Shown here in pieces: positions 44,694 through 54,288 of a stretch of 64,000 nucleotides of DNA. A model generated the notes under the pieces. That model saw only the letters and a program-made list of their open reading frames with translations, did no database searches and had not been told where the DNA came from. The DNA comes from Marinomonas profundi. GTDB lineage: Bacteria > Pseudomonadota > Gammaproteobacteria > Pseudomonadales > Marinomonadaceae. A program made the position numbers and the translations under genes. The stretch's first letter is position 1; each line of letters begins with the position of its first letter. The stretch lies in assembly GCF_020694005.1 (NCBI RefSeq), contig NZ_CP073013.1, forward strand, positions 3,420,578 through 3,484,577. Reading direction: 5' to 3'.

Positions 44694-45992
44694 TTATTTG
44701 AAATACGGAGACCAAGATGGTTCCCGTACATCACCGTCCGCCGATGGTAGCCTATATTTAACCAGGCCATCAACAGATACTACGGCTAAGATACCCCTTC
44801 CTTGATAGGTTGTGGCATATATCACCATGCTACCATTTGGCGCAATGCTTGGCGATTCGTCTAAGTAAGTCTCTGTGAGAGTCTGCACGCGGCCAGTATT
44901 CATATCCTGTAATGCGATATGATAGTTGCCATCGTTCTTTTGAACAGTAACAAGGTAACGCCCATCTGGGGTCATTCTTGCCCGGGTATTTAATTCCCCT
45001 TCAAAAGTCACTCTCTCTACACGCTTACTATCTACATCGAGTCGATATATTTGCGGATTTCCGCCTCGATCAGATGTAAATACAATCCCTTTGCCATCAG
45101 GCTCCCAGCTTGGCTCGGTGTCAATGGCGTAATGGTTAGTCATTCTTTCTAATTTCTGTGTCGCTATGTCTAAGGAGTATATTTCCGGATTATTATCCTT
45201 TGACAAGACCAAGGCTAATTTTTTTCCATCAGGAGACCAAGCCGGCGCGCCATTAAGGCCTCGAAACTGTGCGATTTGCTGCCTTTGCCCTGTTGCCAGC
45301 TCCTGAATAAAGATATTGGGGCGACGATTCCTGAACATAACATAAGCAATCTTACGCCCGTCACTGCTCCATGAAGGGGACAAAATAGGCTCTTTAGACT
45401 CGACTACCACCTGAGGACGATGCCCATCAGCATCCGCCACTTGCAGTTTAAACAAGGGGCTTTTTCTATCTCCCTCAGCCGTGACATAAAGTATTCTAGT
45501 ACTAAACGCGCCTTTAGTGCCCGTCAATAATTCGTAAATCTTATCGCTAATATAATGCGCTGCATCTCTAAAATTTCTGGCATTTACATCAATAGAGCTG
45601 TGTTTTTGCACGGACTTTTGACTTAACACATTAAGCAACTCAAAGCCTATTCGATATTGACCATTACTGAGTTTTTGCACCGCTCCGACGACGACATAAT
45701 CACTTTTCAGCAGACGCCAATCGCGATAAAAAACATCTTTCTCCGTCGAGGGCATGCTTAACATATTCGCCCTAGGAATAGGTTGAAATAGACCGCTTCG
45801 AGCCAAATCGTCTTCTACTATTTGGGCGATGTCTTCTGGTAACGCTTCGACGCCTTTATAACCAAAAGGTACAACCGCAATAGGCAAAAGCTGATCGGCA
45901 CCACTGGTTATTTCAATGACCAATTGCGCTCTAGCGGACGCTGTAAATATTAAGCAAGTGATCAGCACACTCAACCATTTTTTAAACATCAT
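44694..45992 (-). CDS. tolB: Tol-Pal system translocation protein TolB
   Basis: 432 residues. Signal peptide ([17 protein letters not shown]), an N-terminal alpha/beta domain (about 25-160), and a six-bladed propeller with repeats such as [33 protein letters not shown] and [20 protein letters not shown]. Periplasmic; binds Pal and TolA. Start overlaps the tolA stop by one base. Confidence 0.95.
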   Translation of the reverse strand: MMFKKWLSVLITCLIFTASARAQLVIEITSGADQLLPIAVVPFGYKGVEALPEDIAQIVEDDLARSGLFQPIPRANMLSMPSTEKDVFYRDWRLLKSDYVVVGAVQKLSNGQYRIGFELLNVLSQKSVQKHSSIDVNARNFRDAAHYISDKIYELLTGTKGAFSTRILYVTAEGDRKSPLFKLQVADADGHRPQVVVESKEPILSPSWSSDGRKIAYVMFRNRRPNIFIQELATGQRQQIAQFRGLNGAPAWSPDGKKLALVLSKDNNPEIYSLDIATQKLERMTNHYAIDTEPSWEPDGKGIVFTSDRGGNPQIYRLDVDSKRVERVTFEGELNTRARMTPDGRYLVTVQKNDGNYHIALQDMNTGRVQTLTETYLDESPSIAPNGSMVIYATTYQGRGILAVVSVDGLVKYRLPSADGDVREPSWSPYFK

Positions 45993-46933
45993 TAGTTTCT
46001 CAAATCCTGAGGGTTAAAAATTAAATCTACCTGACGGAAATTGCGTTCAAATATATAAGAATCCACTTTTGCCAACTCTTCTATTCGCCTTACCTTATAA
46101 ACGGCATCAACCGCCCTTTGATCAAACAAAGCATCACCACTACTTTTGGTAATTTGAGCATTCATCACCTCGCCGTTTGGCAAGAAATGAATACGTAACT
46201 CAGATCTCATTCCATTGCGAGCACTCGGGGGACGATTCCAGTTAGCGGTTACTCTATCATTGATCAAACCACTAATAGACTGAACCATCTGGGCTTCCTC
46301 TACCGCTCGTTGCTGAGCCTCTTCTGCCGCAGCACGAGCCGCAGCTTCCTCTGCTTTTTGCTGCTCGGCAAGCCTTGCGGCTTCCTCTTGGCGTTTACGC
46401 TCCTGCTCCGCTAAGCGGTCAGCTTCTGCTTTACGAGCCAGCTCCTCTTGCTTTTTCTCTTGCGCTTTTTTGTCGGCGAGACGTTTTTGCTCAGCTTCTT
46501 TAGCGACACGCTTTTTCTCTACTTCTTGAGCCGCCCGCTTTTGCTCGGCGGCATCTGCGAGACGCTTTTGTTCATTGGCTTGCTTTTGCGCTTCTGCTTG
46601 TTCTTTGGCTTGCTGAGCTTGAGCCAGCTGCTTTCGCTTCTCTTCTAAGGCTTTTCTTTCAGCTTGTTTTTTACGGCTCTGCTCGGCTTCTTTTCTTTTC
46701 TGCTCCGCTATGGCGGCTTGCTGTTTTGCGGCTCTTTCTGCCGATTCTCGCTGACCTATTATGGTTTGCGACACATCGACCACTGCCGCATTAACAATCA
46801 TTGGCCTTTTGGGCTCTACGGGCTTATTGTCCGTAAAATTGACAGCCACCATTCCACCGACTATCACAACCGCATGCAGACCTATCGCTAAAAGCGAAGG
46901 GATACTGTAATTGTCACTGCGCAACCATTTCAT
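45992..46933 (-). CDS. tolA: Tol-Pal system protein TolA
   Basis: 313 residues. N-terminal membrane segment ([19 protein letters not shown]), a long Ala/Glu/Lys/Gln helix (about 60-215; for example [20 protein letters not shown]) and a C-terminal TonB-like domain (about 220-313) with [15 protein letters not shown]. It spans the periplasm to TolB/Pal. Shorter than E. coli TolA (421) mainly in the helix. Confidence 0.93.
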   Translation of the reverse strand: MKWLRSDNYSIPSLLAIGLHAVVIVGGMVAVNFTDNKPVEPKRPMIVNAAVVDVSQTIIGQRESAERAAKQQAAIAEQKRKEAEQSRKKQAERKALEEKRKQLAQAQQAKEQAEAQKQANEQKRLADAAEQKRAAQEVEKKRVAKEAEQKRLADKKAQEKKQEELARKAEADRLAEQERKRQEEAARLAEQQKAEEAAARAAAEEAQQRAVEEAQMVQSISGLINDRVTANWNRPPSARNGMRSELRIHFLPNGEVMNAQITKSSGDALFDQRAVDAVYKVRRIEELAKVDSYIFERNFRQVDLIFNPQDLRN

Positions 46934-47362
46934 TTAATTATTATCCGGTTCTGTAACCAAACCAACATTTGGCACCCCTGCACCTTGCAAGGCAACCATT
47001 AAACCAATGACATCCCCATAAGGAACATTTTTGTCGCCTCTAACCAGAACCGGCATTCTAGGGTTTTGATTTAGTATTTTTCTAACTCTATCCTGTAATT
47101 CCGTTAACGCAATGGCTTCTTGTTTCCCGCCAACATCTAAATAGAACTGTCCAGCGGCATCGACTGAAGCAATCATCGCATCGTTTTCGTTATCTTGTAT
47201 CGGCGCAGCATTAGCGTTGGGAAGCTCTACATCCACCCCTTGCGTTAACATCGGCGCAGTGATCATAAAAATAACCAACAGCACCAGCATGACATCAATA
47301 TATGGCACAACGTTTATTTCAGCCATTGGACGACGTTTATTTCTTCTTCTTGAGCGAGCCAC
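46934..47362 (-). CDS. tolR: Tol-Pal system protein TolR
   Basis: 142 residues of the ExbD/TolR family. One membrane segment with the essential Asp (INVVPYIDVMLVLLVIFMITAP) and a periplasmic domain ending with QGAGVPNVGLVTEP. The start is GTG in TAGTG, overlapping the tolQ stop by one base, with GGGAGG upstream. Confidence 0.95.
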   Translation of the reverse strand: MARSRRRNKRRPMAEINVVPYIDVMLVLLVIFMITAPMLTQGVDVELPNANAAPIQDNENDAMIASVDAAGQFYLDVGGKQEAIALTELQDRVRKILNQNPRMPVLVRGDKNVPYGDVIGLMVALQGAGVPNVGLVTEPDNN

Positions 47363-48042
47363 TATACAGCGCCTCCCTCTCGAACATGTACCTTACGATG
47401 TAAGATACTGGTGAATTCATCAGCAAAATTTTCGTAACTAGAACTAAGCGATTCCACCGATGATGAAAATCGATTATAAGCAATAACCGCTGGAATGGCC
47501 GCAGCCAAGCCAATGGCCGTTGCGATTAATGCCTCTGCAATACCCGGAGCAACCGCCGCCAATGTAGCCTGCTGAACTTCAGCAAGCCCAATAAAGGAGT
47601 GCATAATCCCCCAAACCGTACCAAACAAGCCGATATAAGGACTGGTTGAGCCAACGGTTGCCAAAAACGACAAATGTTGATCTAACTTTTCTTCTTCTCG
47701 ATAAAGTGCGACACGCATCGCTCGCTGAACCCCTTCCATTACCGCATCAGGGTCCACATTGTGATTTTGTCTTAATCGAGTAAATTCTTTTATTCCAGAA
47801 GTGAAAATCGTTTCCATCCCACCGCTTTTTCTACCTTCTTGCGTAAGCTTTCGATAAAGCTGGCTTAGATCAATACCGGACCAAAACTGCTCTTCAAAGG
47901 TAGAGCGAATTTTTCTTGCTTCTTTTAATACCCGAATTCGTTGAAATATTACAATCCATGAAAATACGGAAGCGGCTAGCAATATCAACATAACAAGTTG
48001 AACCACAAGACTAGCACTGGCGATAAGACCCCAAATTGACAT
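47362..48042 (-). CDS. tolQ: Tol-Pal system protein TolQ
   Basis: 226 residues, three membrane helices in the MotA/TolQ/ExbB layout: LVVQLVMLILLAASVFSWIV, then TSPYIGLFGTVWGIMHSFIGL and IAEALIATAIGLAAAIPAVIAYN. Proton channel powering TolA. It starts only 9 bp after ruvB, so the tol genes are probably transcribed from ruvC onward as well as from internal promoters. Confidence 0.95.
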   Translation of the reverse strand: MSIWGLIASASLVVQLVMLILLAASVFSWIVIFQRIRVLKEARKIRSTFEEQFWSGIDLSQLYRKLTQEGRKSGGMETIFTSGIKEFTRLRQNHNVDPDAVMEGVQRAMRVALYREEEKLDQHLSFLATVGSTSPYIGLFGTVWGIMHSFIGLAEVQQATLAAVAPGIAEALIATAIGLAAAIPAVIAYNRFSSSVESLSSSYENFADEFTSILHRKVHVREGGAV

Positions 48043-48051
48043 TATTAACCT

Positions 48052-49065
48052 CTATTTAAAATCTGAAGGTAGTTGATAATTAAAATGTTCATAAGCACGC
48101 TTCGTGACCTGACGACCTCTTGGCGTTCTAATAATAAAACCTTGCTGAATCAAAAACGGCTCGATGACGTCTTCTATTGTATCTTTATCTTCCCCCAGCG
48201 CGGCAGAAACACTGTCTAACCCGACCGGTCGCCCGTCAAATTTTTCTATCATAGTCAACAACATACGCCTATCAAGATGGTCAAAACCTTCGGTATCTAC
48301 ACTTAACATATCTAGCGCACGTTGAGCAACCTTTTGTCCAATATGTTGCTCGCCACTAACTTGCGCAACATCCCTTACTCGACGCAATAATCGGTTGGCT
48401 ATCCTGGGCGTTCCTCGTGACCTCCTGGCGACTTCAAAACAACCTGAATGATCAAGCTCCATGCCCATTTTTCCTGCAGATCTGGCAACAATGGTGGTCA
48501 ATGACTCAACATCATAAAACTCTAACCGCTGCACGATCCCAAATCGATCGCGCAAAGGAGACGTTAACAAGCCTGCCCGCGTCGTTGCTCCGACAAGCGT
48601 AAAGGGAGGGAGTTCAATTTTAATTGATCTTGCCGCCGGTCCTTCGCCTATCATTATATCCAGCTGATAGTCTTCCATGGCTGGATATAATACTTCTTCA
48701 ATAGCAGGGCTTAATCTATGTATTTCATCAATAAATAGAATATCACCTTCGTTTAAATTGGTTAGAAGGGCCGCTAAATCTCCCGCCCTTTCCAATACAG
48801 GCCCAGATGTTGTTCTTACCTCAGCCCCCATTTCATTGCCGATAATGTGGGCAAGGGTTGTTTTTCCTAAACCGGGGGGGCCAAATATCAAGGTATGATC
48901 AAGCGGCTCACTGCGCTGCCTTGCCGCTTCAATAAAAATCTCCATCTGCTCTCGCACAACGGGTTGACCAATATATTCAGCAAGTGCTTGCGGCCGTATT
49001 GCTCGATCCACTTGTCGATCATTGCCTTTAATTTCGGAAGAAATAATACGATCGTGTTCAATCAT
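48052..49065 (-). CDS. ruvB: Holliday junction helicase subunit RuvB
   Basis: 337 residues. AAA+ ATPase: Walker [15 protein letters not shown], Walker [13 protein letters not shown], sensor [19 protein letters not shown], and the DNA-binding winged helix near the C-terminus ([16 protein letters not shown]). It drives branch migration with RuvA. Starts 3 bp after ruvA. Confidence 0.97.
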   Translation of the reverse strand: MIEHDRIISSEIKGNDRQVDRAIRPQALAEYIGQPVVREQMEIFIEAARQRSEPLDHTLIFGPPGLGKTTLAHIIGNEMGAEVRTTSGPVLERAGDLAALLTNLNEGDILFIDEIHRLSPAIEEVLYPAMEDYQLDIMIGEGPAARSIKIELPPFTLVGATTRAGLLTSPLRDRFGIVQRLEFYDVESLTTIVARSAGKMGMELDHSGCFEVARRSRGTPRIANRLLRRVRDVAQVSGEQHIGQKVAQRALDMLSVDTEGFDHLDRRMLLTMIEKFDGRPVGLDSVSAALGEDKDTIEDVIEPFLIQQGFIIRTPRGRQVTKRAYEHFNYQLPSDFK

Positions 49066-49068
49066 GCT

Positions 49069-49671
49069 TTATTGCCTCAGCATTCCTTTTAGCGCCGCTT
49101 TAATTACATCTTCGCTACTGGCAGCATCCACAGGAACCCCCGCAATCGCCTTAGCCGCTTCTTGAGGTTTATAGCCAAGTGAAATAAGCGCAGCCTCCGC
49201 CTCTTGCCTAGGGTCAGCCTGAACTTGACGCAATACGGTTGGCGTCGAAAACAAATCATTTTTCGCGGCTTGGCCAAGCTTGTCACGCAATTCAATAATC
49301 AGCCGCTCGGCGGTTTTTTTGCCGACGCCAGGAATGCGCGTAAGAGCCGATACATCAGACTCCTGAACGTTGTTGATTAATTCCTGTGACGACATGCTGG
49401 ACAAAATAGCCAACGCCATTTTGGGGCCGATACCGTTTACCTTGATAAGAATACGGAACAGCGCACGCTCGCTCTTATCAATAAAACCATAAAGAGTGTG
49501 GGAATCTTCTTTGACTAACAAATGCGTATAAAGCGTTACTTGTCCGCCAACTTGAGGTAGGTCATAAATGGTGGTCATAGAGGCGCTGACTTCATACCCT
49601 ATGCCGCCTACATCAACCAATAATTCTGGTGGTGTTTTTTCAACCAAAGTGCCGACAACTCGTCCGATCAC
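49069..49671 (-). CDS. ruvA: Holliday junction binding protein RuvA
   Basis: 200 residues. OB-fold N-terminus ([20 protein letters not shown]), two helix-hairpin-helix motifs ([16 protein letters not shown] and [19 protein letters not shown]) and a C-terminal RuvB-binding domain ([20 protein letters not shown]). ATGA overlap with ruvC. Confidence 0.96.
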   Translation of the reverse strand: MIGRVVGTLVEKTPPELLVDVGGIGYEVSASMTTIYDLPQVGGQVTLYTHLLVKEDSHTLYGFIDKSERALFRILIKVNGIGPKMALAILSSMSSQELINNVQESDVSALTRIPGVGKKTAERLIIELRDKLGQAAKNDLFSTPTVLRQVQADPRQEAEAALISLGYKPQEAAKAIAGVPVDAASSEDVIKAALKGMLRQ

Positions 49672-50225
49672 ATTGTTTTCCTTACATCTTGTTCTGTCCA
49701 GCGCTTAGAGGAGCGCCCCGCCCGTTTACCAATGCCATACTCTAAGCCGCCAGACGTGCGCGTATTAGCATGACACAAGGCGATCGCCAAGGCATCCGCA
49801 GCGTCTGCCTGAGGTTTAGAGGATAAATTAAGTAAAAGCTGCACCATCATTTGAACCTGTATTTTATCTGCGTTGCCGTTTCCGACGACAGATTGCTTGA
49901 CCCGTCGAGCCGCATATTCATGCACCACCAATTCCTTCAGTGAAGCAGCAACAATAGCCGCCCCTCTAGCCTGCCCAAGCTTTAACGCTGAGTTGGCATT
50001 TTTTGCTAAAAATACTTCTTCAATGGCAAATTCATCAGGCTGGTATTCTTCTAATAAAGCAGAAACATGATTAAAAATATGCTTAAGCCGTACAGACAAC
50101 GCCTCATCTGGCAGACGGATACAGCCACTATTAACGTACGTCGCTTTGCCATTTATCGCATCAACAATAGCAAAGCCCGTCACTCGAGAGCCTGGATCAA
50201 TCGCTAAAATTCTGGTCGTGACCAT
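49668..50225 (-). CDS. ruvC: Holliday junction resolvase RuvC
   Basis: 185 residues. Catalytic acids are Asp in [12 protein letters not shown], Glu in [11 protein letters not shown], and the C-terminal pair in [15 protein letters not shown] basic tail ([13 protein letters not shown]) follows. First gene of ruvCAB-tol. No yebC lies upstream, unlike in many relatives. Confidence 0.96.
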   Translation of the reverse strand: MVTTRILAIDPGSRVTGFAIVDAINGKATYVNSGCIRLPDEALSVRLKHIFNHVSALLEEYQPDEFAIEEVFLAKNANSALKLGQARGAAIVAASLKELVVHEYAARRVKQSVVGNGNADKIQVQMMVQLLLNLSSKPQADAADALAIALCHANTRTSGGLEYGIGKRAGRSSKRWTEQDVRKTM

Positions 50226-50295
50226 AATTTTCTGTGCCTTGTATAGTTACTGTATATTTCAACAGCCCTTTACAAAGTATGCAATGCCAAAATAC

Positions 50296-50323
50296 AAAAA
50301 AGACCGCTAATAAGCGGCCTTTT
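50296..50323 (-). terminator. Terminator after aspS
   Basis: On the minus strand: AAAAGGCCGCT, loop TATT, AGCGGTCTTTT with more T. It separates aspS from ruvC, so the two are not one simple transcript. Confidence 0.85.
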
Positions 50324-50384
50324 ACGTTTTTCTTGCAATCCTTTAACATAACTTACTGTTTTAAAGTAAGTTTAATGGCAAAAG

Positions 50385-52157
50385 TTAAGACTCAACAACA
50401 GGCTTTCTGATGCGAATGTTTAATTCTTTCAATTGCTTCTCACTTACTTCACCTGGCGCTTGCGTTAATAGGCAAGTCGCACTTTGTGTTTTAGGGAAAG
50501 CAATCACGTCACGAATAGAGCTAGAGCCCGTCATTAACATTACCAAGCGATCTAAACCAAACGCCAAGCCGCCATGTGGTGGCGCACCAAATTTCAAGGC
50601 GTCTAACAAGAAACCGAATTTCTCTTCTTGCTCTTCTTTGCTGATATTCAGTAATTCAAAGACAGTTTCTTGCATAGAAGACTGGTGAATACGAATAGAA
50701 CCACCGCCCAATTCAGTGCCATTCAGCACCATGTCATAAGCCTGAGAAAGCGCCATTAATGGGCTGGCTTTTAGATCTTCAGGCGAGCATGAAGGCGCTG
50801 TAAATGGATGGTGAATAGCCGTAATACCGCCATCACTTGTTTCTTCAAACATGGGGAAGTCAACAACCCACAGTGGCGCCCACTTGCAAGTATAAAGGTC
50901 TAAGTCTTCACCCAGTTTACAACGCAGTGCACCCAATGCTTCGTTAACTACTTTTGCAGAATCGGCACCGAAGAAAATCAAGTCACCGTCCTCTGCTTCA
51001 AGGCGCTCAAGCAAAGCAGCGCGAACCTCAACTGGCAAGAACTTAACAATAGGAGACTGCAAGCCTTCTTCAAGGTTAGATTTATCGTTTACCTTGATGT
51101 AAGCCAAACCTTTCGCGCCATAGATGGAAACAAATTTAGTGTAATCATCAATCTGCTTACGAGTTAGCGCATTCCCACCCGGTACTTTAAGGGCAGCAAC
51201 ACGCCCCTTTGAATCCGTCGCTGGACCAGAGAATACTTTGAAATCCACATTTGCCATCAAGTCAGACACGCTAACTATGGTCAATGGGATACGCAGATCG
51301 GGCTTATCGCTACCGTAAGTTTCCATCGCTTCCGAATATGGCATGCGCGGGAAAGTACCCAAGTCAACGTTCATTAGCTCTTTGAACAAGCTAACAATCA
51401 TATCTTCCGTCATCGCCATGATCTCTTTTTCACTCATGAACGAGGTTTCAATGTCCACTTGAGTGAACTCCGGCTGACGATCGGCGCGCAAATCTTCATC
51501 ACGAAAGCATTTGGCAATTTGGTAATAACGATCAAAGCCAGACACCATCAACAATTGTTTGAAAAGCTGCGGTGACTGCGGCAAAGCAAAAAAGCTACCT
51601 TGTTGAGTACGGCTTGGCACCAAGTAGTCGCGGGCGCCTTCTGGTGTTGCACGAGTCAAAATGGGGGTTTCGATGTCCAGAAATCCGTTGCCATCTAAAT
51701 AGCGGCGCAATACAGAGGTTACTTTCGAACGGAAACGCATTTTTTGTTGAATTTCAGGGCGACGCAAATCGATGAAACGATTTTTCAAGCGAACGTCTTC
51801 ACCAACGGACTGGTGCTCATCAAGCTGAAATGGTGGTGTTTTGGCAGCATTAAGGATTTCAAGCGCCGTTCCTAACACTTCAATTTCACCAGTGTTCATA
51901 TTAGGGTTGACGGTGCCTTCAGGACGAGCACGTACTAGACCTTTTAGCTTAACCACAAACTCGTTACGCACACTGTCAGCCAATGCAAAGCTTTCGGCAC
52001 GATCTGGGTCGAAAACAACTTGCGTGATTCCTTCGCGGTCACGAATGTCTAAGAAAATAACGCCACCGTGGTCACGACGACGATGAACCCAACCGCATAG
52101 GGTAATTTCTTGTGAAATGTTAGAAGCATTTAACTCGCCGCAATAATGGCTGCGCAT
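50385..52157 (-). CDS. aspS: Aspartyl-tRNA synthetase
   Basis: 590 residues, the bacterial class II length. N-terminal OB anticodon domain ([20 protein letters not shown]), class II motifs 2 and 3 ([18 protein letters not shown] and [10 protein letters not shown]) and a GAD insertion in the middle. Whether it is discriminating or Asx-forming cannot be told here. Own terminator downstream. Confidence 0.97.
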   Translation of the reverse strand: MRSHYCGELNASNISQEITLCGWVHRRRDHGGVIFLDIRDREGITQVVFDPDRAESFALADSVRNEFVVKLKGLVRARPEGTVNPNMNTGEIEVLGTALEILNAAKTPPFQLDEHQSVGEDVRLKNRFIDLRRPEIQQKMRFRSKVTSVLRRYLDGNGFLDIETPILTRATPEGARDYLVPSRTQQGSFFALPQSPQLFKQLLMVSGFDRYYQIAKCFRDEDLRADRQPEFTQVDIETSFMSEKEIMAMTEDMIVSLFKELMNVDLGTFPRMPYSEAMETYGSDKPDLRIPLTIVSVSDLMANVDFKVFSGPATDSKGRVAALKVPGGNALTRKQIDDYTKFVSIYGAKGLAYIKVNDKSNLEEGLQSPIVKFLPVEVRAALLERLEAEDGDLIFFGADSAKVVNEALGALRCKLGEDLDLYTCKWAPLWVVDFPMFEETSDGGITAIHHPFTAPSCSPEDLKASPLMALSQAYDMVLNGTELGGGSIRIHQSSMQETVFELLNISKEEQEEKFGFLLDALKFGAPPHGGLAFGLDRLVMLMTGSSSIRDVIAFPKTQSATCLLTQAPGEVSEKQLKELNIRIRKPVVES

Positions 52158-52342
52158 AATTTCTTTCCTATTACTGTCTCAGTAAGAGAGTGATCTTGGA
52201 GTGTTTTCTATCTAACTAGCAATGATTTGCTGAATTTTGAACGTCAGACAAAAGAACTGAATATTTTAAGGCAAAGCATTATATGCGAAGCGAGTCTGAC
52301 TCTCTAGGGTCTGAACCAAATTTGTCCATTACAATAGGCGCT

Positions 52343-52834
52343 TTAGCCTATCATGGTTATTTCATACGCTATTTGCTTGCCGTTTTGCAGCAGTTCAATC
52401 TCATCGCCAAGCGTTTTGCCAAGCAAGGACTTTCCAACGGGGCTTGATGAGGTCACGAGATAAACCACTTTTTCGTCTATTTCAACCGCAAGGCCACCGG
52501 CGCAGGGCGACATAAAGAAATGCTTTTCCGTGCTGACGGGTGATGCGAACTGCAGCAGCGTCACCATACACCACAAGTCGATAGCGTCCTCCTCAGAAAA
52601 CAAGGCGGGTGGGTTTTTATTAAAAACCTGCCAGTCTTTCTCACATTCTAATACGCGTTGCGATTGCCCATGCGCCAAATAAGAGGCTTCCAAGCCAAAC
52701 GTATCGTACTTATTTTCTGCGATACTTTCTTCATTCGTAGCCGCTTCATGAGCTTGTTTTGCCGCCCATGTTGCTGTCTCAAAGCGACACAATAACGCAG
52801 ATGTAATCGCCTCATGCACCTCTTGCTTATTCAT
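52343..52834 (-). CDS. GreA/GreB C-terminal-domain-like protein
   Basis: 163 residues. The C-terminal half ends in a Gre-type FKBP-like fold: VYLVTSSSPVGKSLLGKTLGDEIEL, matching the GreA/B pattern SPLGKALLGK..GD. The N-terminal half is helical (about 1-75) but lacks the D-x-x-E tip that activates cleavage in GreA/B; its acidic run is TNEESIAENKYDTFG. Probably an RNA-polymerase secondary-channel factor of the Gre/Rnk group with unknown role. Monocistronic, divergent from the MarR-SIP fusion. Confidence 0.75.
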   Translation of the reverse strand: MNKQEVHEAITSALLCRFETATWAAKQAHEAATNEESIAENKYDTFGLEASYLAHGQSQRVLECEKDWQVFNKNPPALFSEEDAIDLWCMVTLLQFASPVSTEKHFFMSPCAGGLAVEIDEKVVYLVTSSSPVGKSLLGKTLGDEIELLQNGKQIAYEITMIG

Positions 52835-52938
52835 GCTCTAGAGCCACTCAGTTTAAAGGGGAATATTGTAGCGCTTCACCACCATAAAAAAAGCCTCTCT
52901 TAGTCGTAATTGTTTCTTAACGAGCAATCAACCCCTTA

Positions 52939-52959
52939 TCAGTTGACTTTATCAACTGA
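52939..52959. promoter_or_regulatory. Perfect palindrome, candidate MarR operator over the -35
   Basis: TCAGTTGA-CTTTA-TCAACTGA: 8-bp perfect arms, 5-bp spacer. A -35-like TTGACT (52943-52948) lies inside it, 18 bp before TATATT (52967-52972). Position and symmetry fit autoregulation by the MarR domain encoded 51 bp downstream. Confidence 0.6.
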
Positions 52960-52971
52960 ATGGCGATATAT

Positions 52972-52986
52972 TGATAACCATTCTCA
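52972..52986. promoter_or_regulatory. Fur-like box upstream of the MarR-SIP gene
   Basis: TGATAACCATTCTCA matches the 7-1-7 Fur consensus TGATAAT-N-ATTATCA at 12 of 14 positions. It overlaps the inferred -10 and start region, where Fur would repress under iron sufficiency. Confidence 0.6.
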
Positions 52987-53010
52987 TAAATAAACAGCGA
53001 AAACGAAACA

Positions 53011-54204
53011 ATGAAAGAAAGCATGGGTGAATCACTGCATAAATTAATGCACAGCTATAGAGGTAAAATGCGTGAAGCCGCGGCACAAGCAGGCCTATCC
53101 ATTCCCGTTAGCCATATACGGTCTCTCAAATGCATTAAAAACATAAAAAACTGCAGCGCCAGAGACATTGCCGAACGGCTTTCTCTTGATAAATCCCAAG
53201 TCACCAGAGTGTTAAAAGAACTGAATTGTGCCAATTACGTGAAAAAAATTCGCAGCCCAGACAATCATCGCAGCCAGCTATTAAGCCTGACGAAAACGGG
53301 CGATGAGTTACTCGAAAGCCTGATGATATTGGATCAAGCGGCCATCAAAAGCATGACCCAAAACTTATCAGAGCAGCAAATAGAAAACTTCATCCACATT
53401 GCGCAAACCATGACCAACAACCTCCATCCATCGCCGTCACCTAACGAGATTAAGGATCCTTTAATGAGCAGACCACAACCAAGAGAACTCACTGTTATTA
53501 GAAAGTCGTCTATAACGACCAACATGTTACGAGTCACGCTAGGTGGCGAGAACATACACACCATTCCTGAAAACCAAACCGGCGGCTATGTAAAACTCAT
53601 TTTTGCAAGAGAAGAGCAAAAACCATTAATTCGTACTTATACCATTCGACATCAGCGCGCAGACGAAATAGACATTGATTTTGTTTTACACGAGGATGGT
53701 GGTCCAGCGTCATCCTGGGCAAAGCAAGCCCAACCCAATGACACCATTCTTGTCGGCGGACCCGGACCCAAAAAAACCATTGAAGAGTCAAGTGATTGGA
53801 AAATACTCATTGGAGACATGACCGCTTTGCCCGCCATTAGCGTGAATCTAGAAGAGCTTTCGCAAGACGCAAAAGGTTACGCTCTACTGGAGGTGATGTC
53901 AGAAGACGACATCCAGCCATTAAAACACCCTGCTGGCATTGAGCTGAAATGGATTGTTAACCCTCATTCTGGTGAAAACAGCAACGTATTACTGGATCAA
54001 ATCCAATCACTAGCATGGCCTCAAGGTAGCGTGTCAGTTTGGGCAGCGTGTGAGTTTAGCGGTATGAGAGCGTTGCGGTCTTTTTTTAAAAACAACACAA
54101 ACGTAGAAAAAGAAAATCTTTATATTTCCAGTTATTGGAAGCTAGGCAGTAATGAAGATCAACACAAAGAAGTGAAACGCATAGACACGGAAGAAGCGCT
54201 TTAA
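53011..54204 (+). CDS. Fusion of MarR regulator and siderophore-interacting FAD reductase
   Basis: A 397-residue single frame. Residues 1-145 form a MarR-type winged helix: HTH in CSARDIAERLSLDKSQVTRV, wing in KKIRSPDNHRSQLLSLTKTG. Residues 152-380 match siderophore-interacting proteins (ViuB/YqjH family): FAD motif IRTYTIRHQR, IDFVLHEDGGPASSWAKQAQ, VGGPGPK, and IGDMTALPAI followed by VSVWAACEFSGMRALRSFF. SIPs reduce ferric siderophores. ATG 53464 (Met152) has AAGGA 7 bp upstream, so a separate reductase could also be made. A palindrome and a Fur-like box precede the gene. The function as an iron- or redox-sensing regulator is inferred. Confidence 0.85.
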   Translation: MKESMGESLHKLMHSYRGKMREAAAQAGLSIPVSHIRSLKCIKNIKNCSARDIAERLSLDKSQVTRVLKELNCANYVKKIRSPDNHRSQLLSLTKTGDELLESLMILDQAAIKSMTQNLSEQQIENFIHIAQTMTNNLHPSPSPNEIKDPLMSRPQPRELTVIRKSSITTNMLRVTLGGENIHTIPENQTGGYVKLIFAREEQKPLIRTYTIRHQRADEIDIDFVLHEDGGPASSWAKQAQPNDTILVGGPGPKKTIEESSDWKILIGDMTALPAISVNLEELSQDAKGYALLEVMSEDDIQPLKHPAGIELKWIVNPHSGENSNVLLDQIQSLAWPQGSVSVWAACEFSGMRALRSFFKNNTNVEKENLYISSYWKLGSNEDQHKEVKRIDTEEAL

Positions 54205-54226
54205 TGTCTGATATTGAATGTCTGAT

Positions 54227-54261
54227 ATCGATAGGCCAGCCACTTAAGCTGGCCTATCGAT
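54227..54261. terminator. Long hairpin after the MarR-SIP gene
   Basis: A perfect 14-bp stem (ATCGATAGGCCAGC and complement) with loop CACTTAA, lying between convergent genes. No strong T run. A 12-bp direct repeat (AATGTCTGATAT) just precedes it at 54203-54228. Confidence 0.6.
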
Positions 54262-54288
54262 TGAGCGCCTATTATAAGACCCTATTCA

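Noticed and set aside
46448-46891. Leu/Phe-rich plus-strand frames opposite tolA
   Set aside because: They are the complement of the Ala/Glu/Lys-rich TolA helix and hydrophobic only for that reason.
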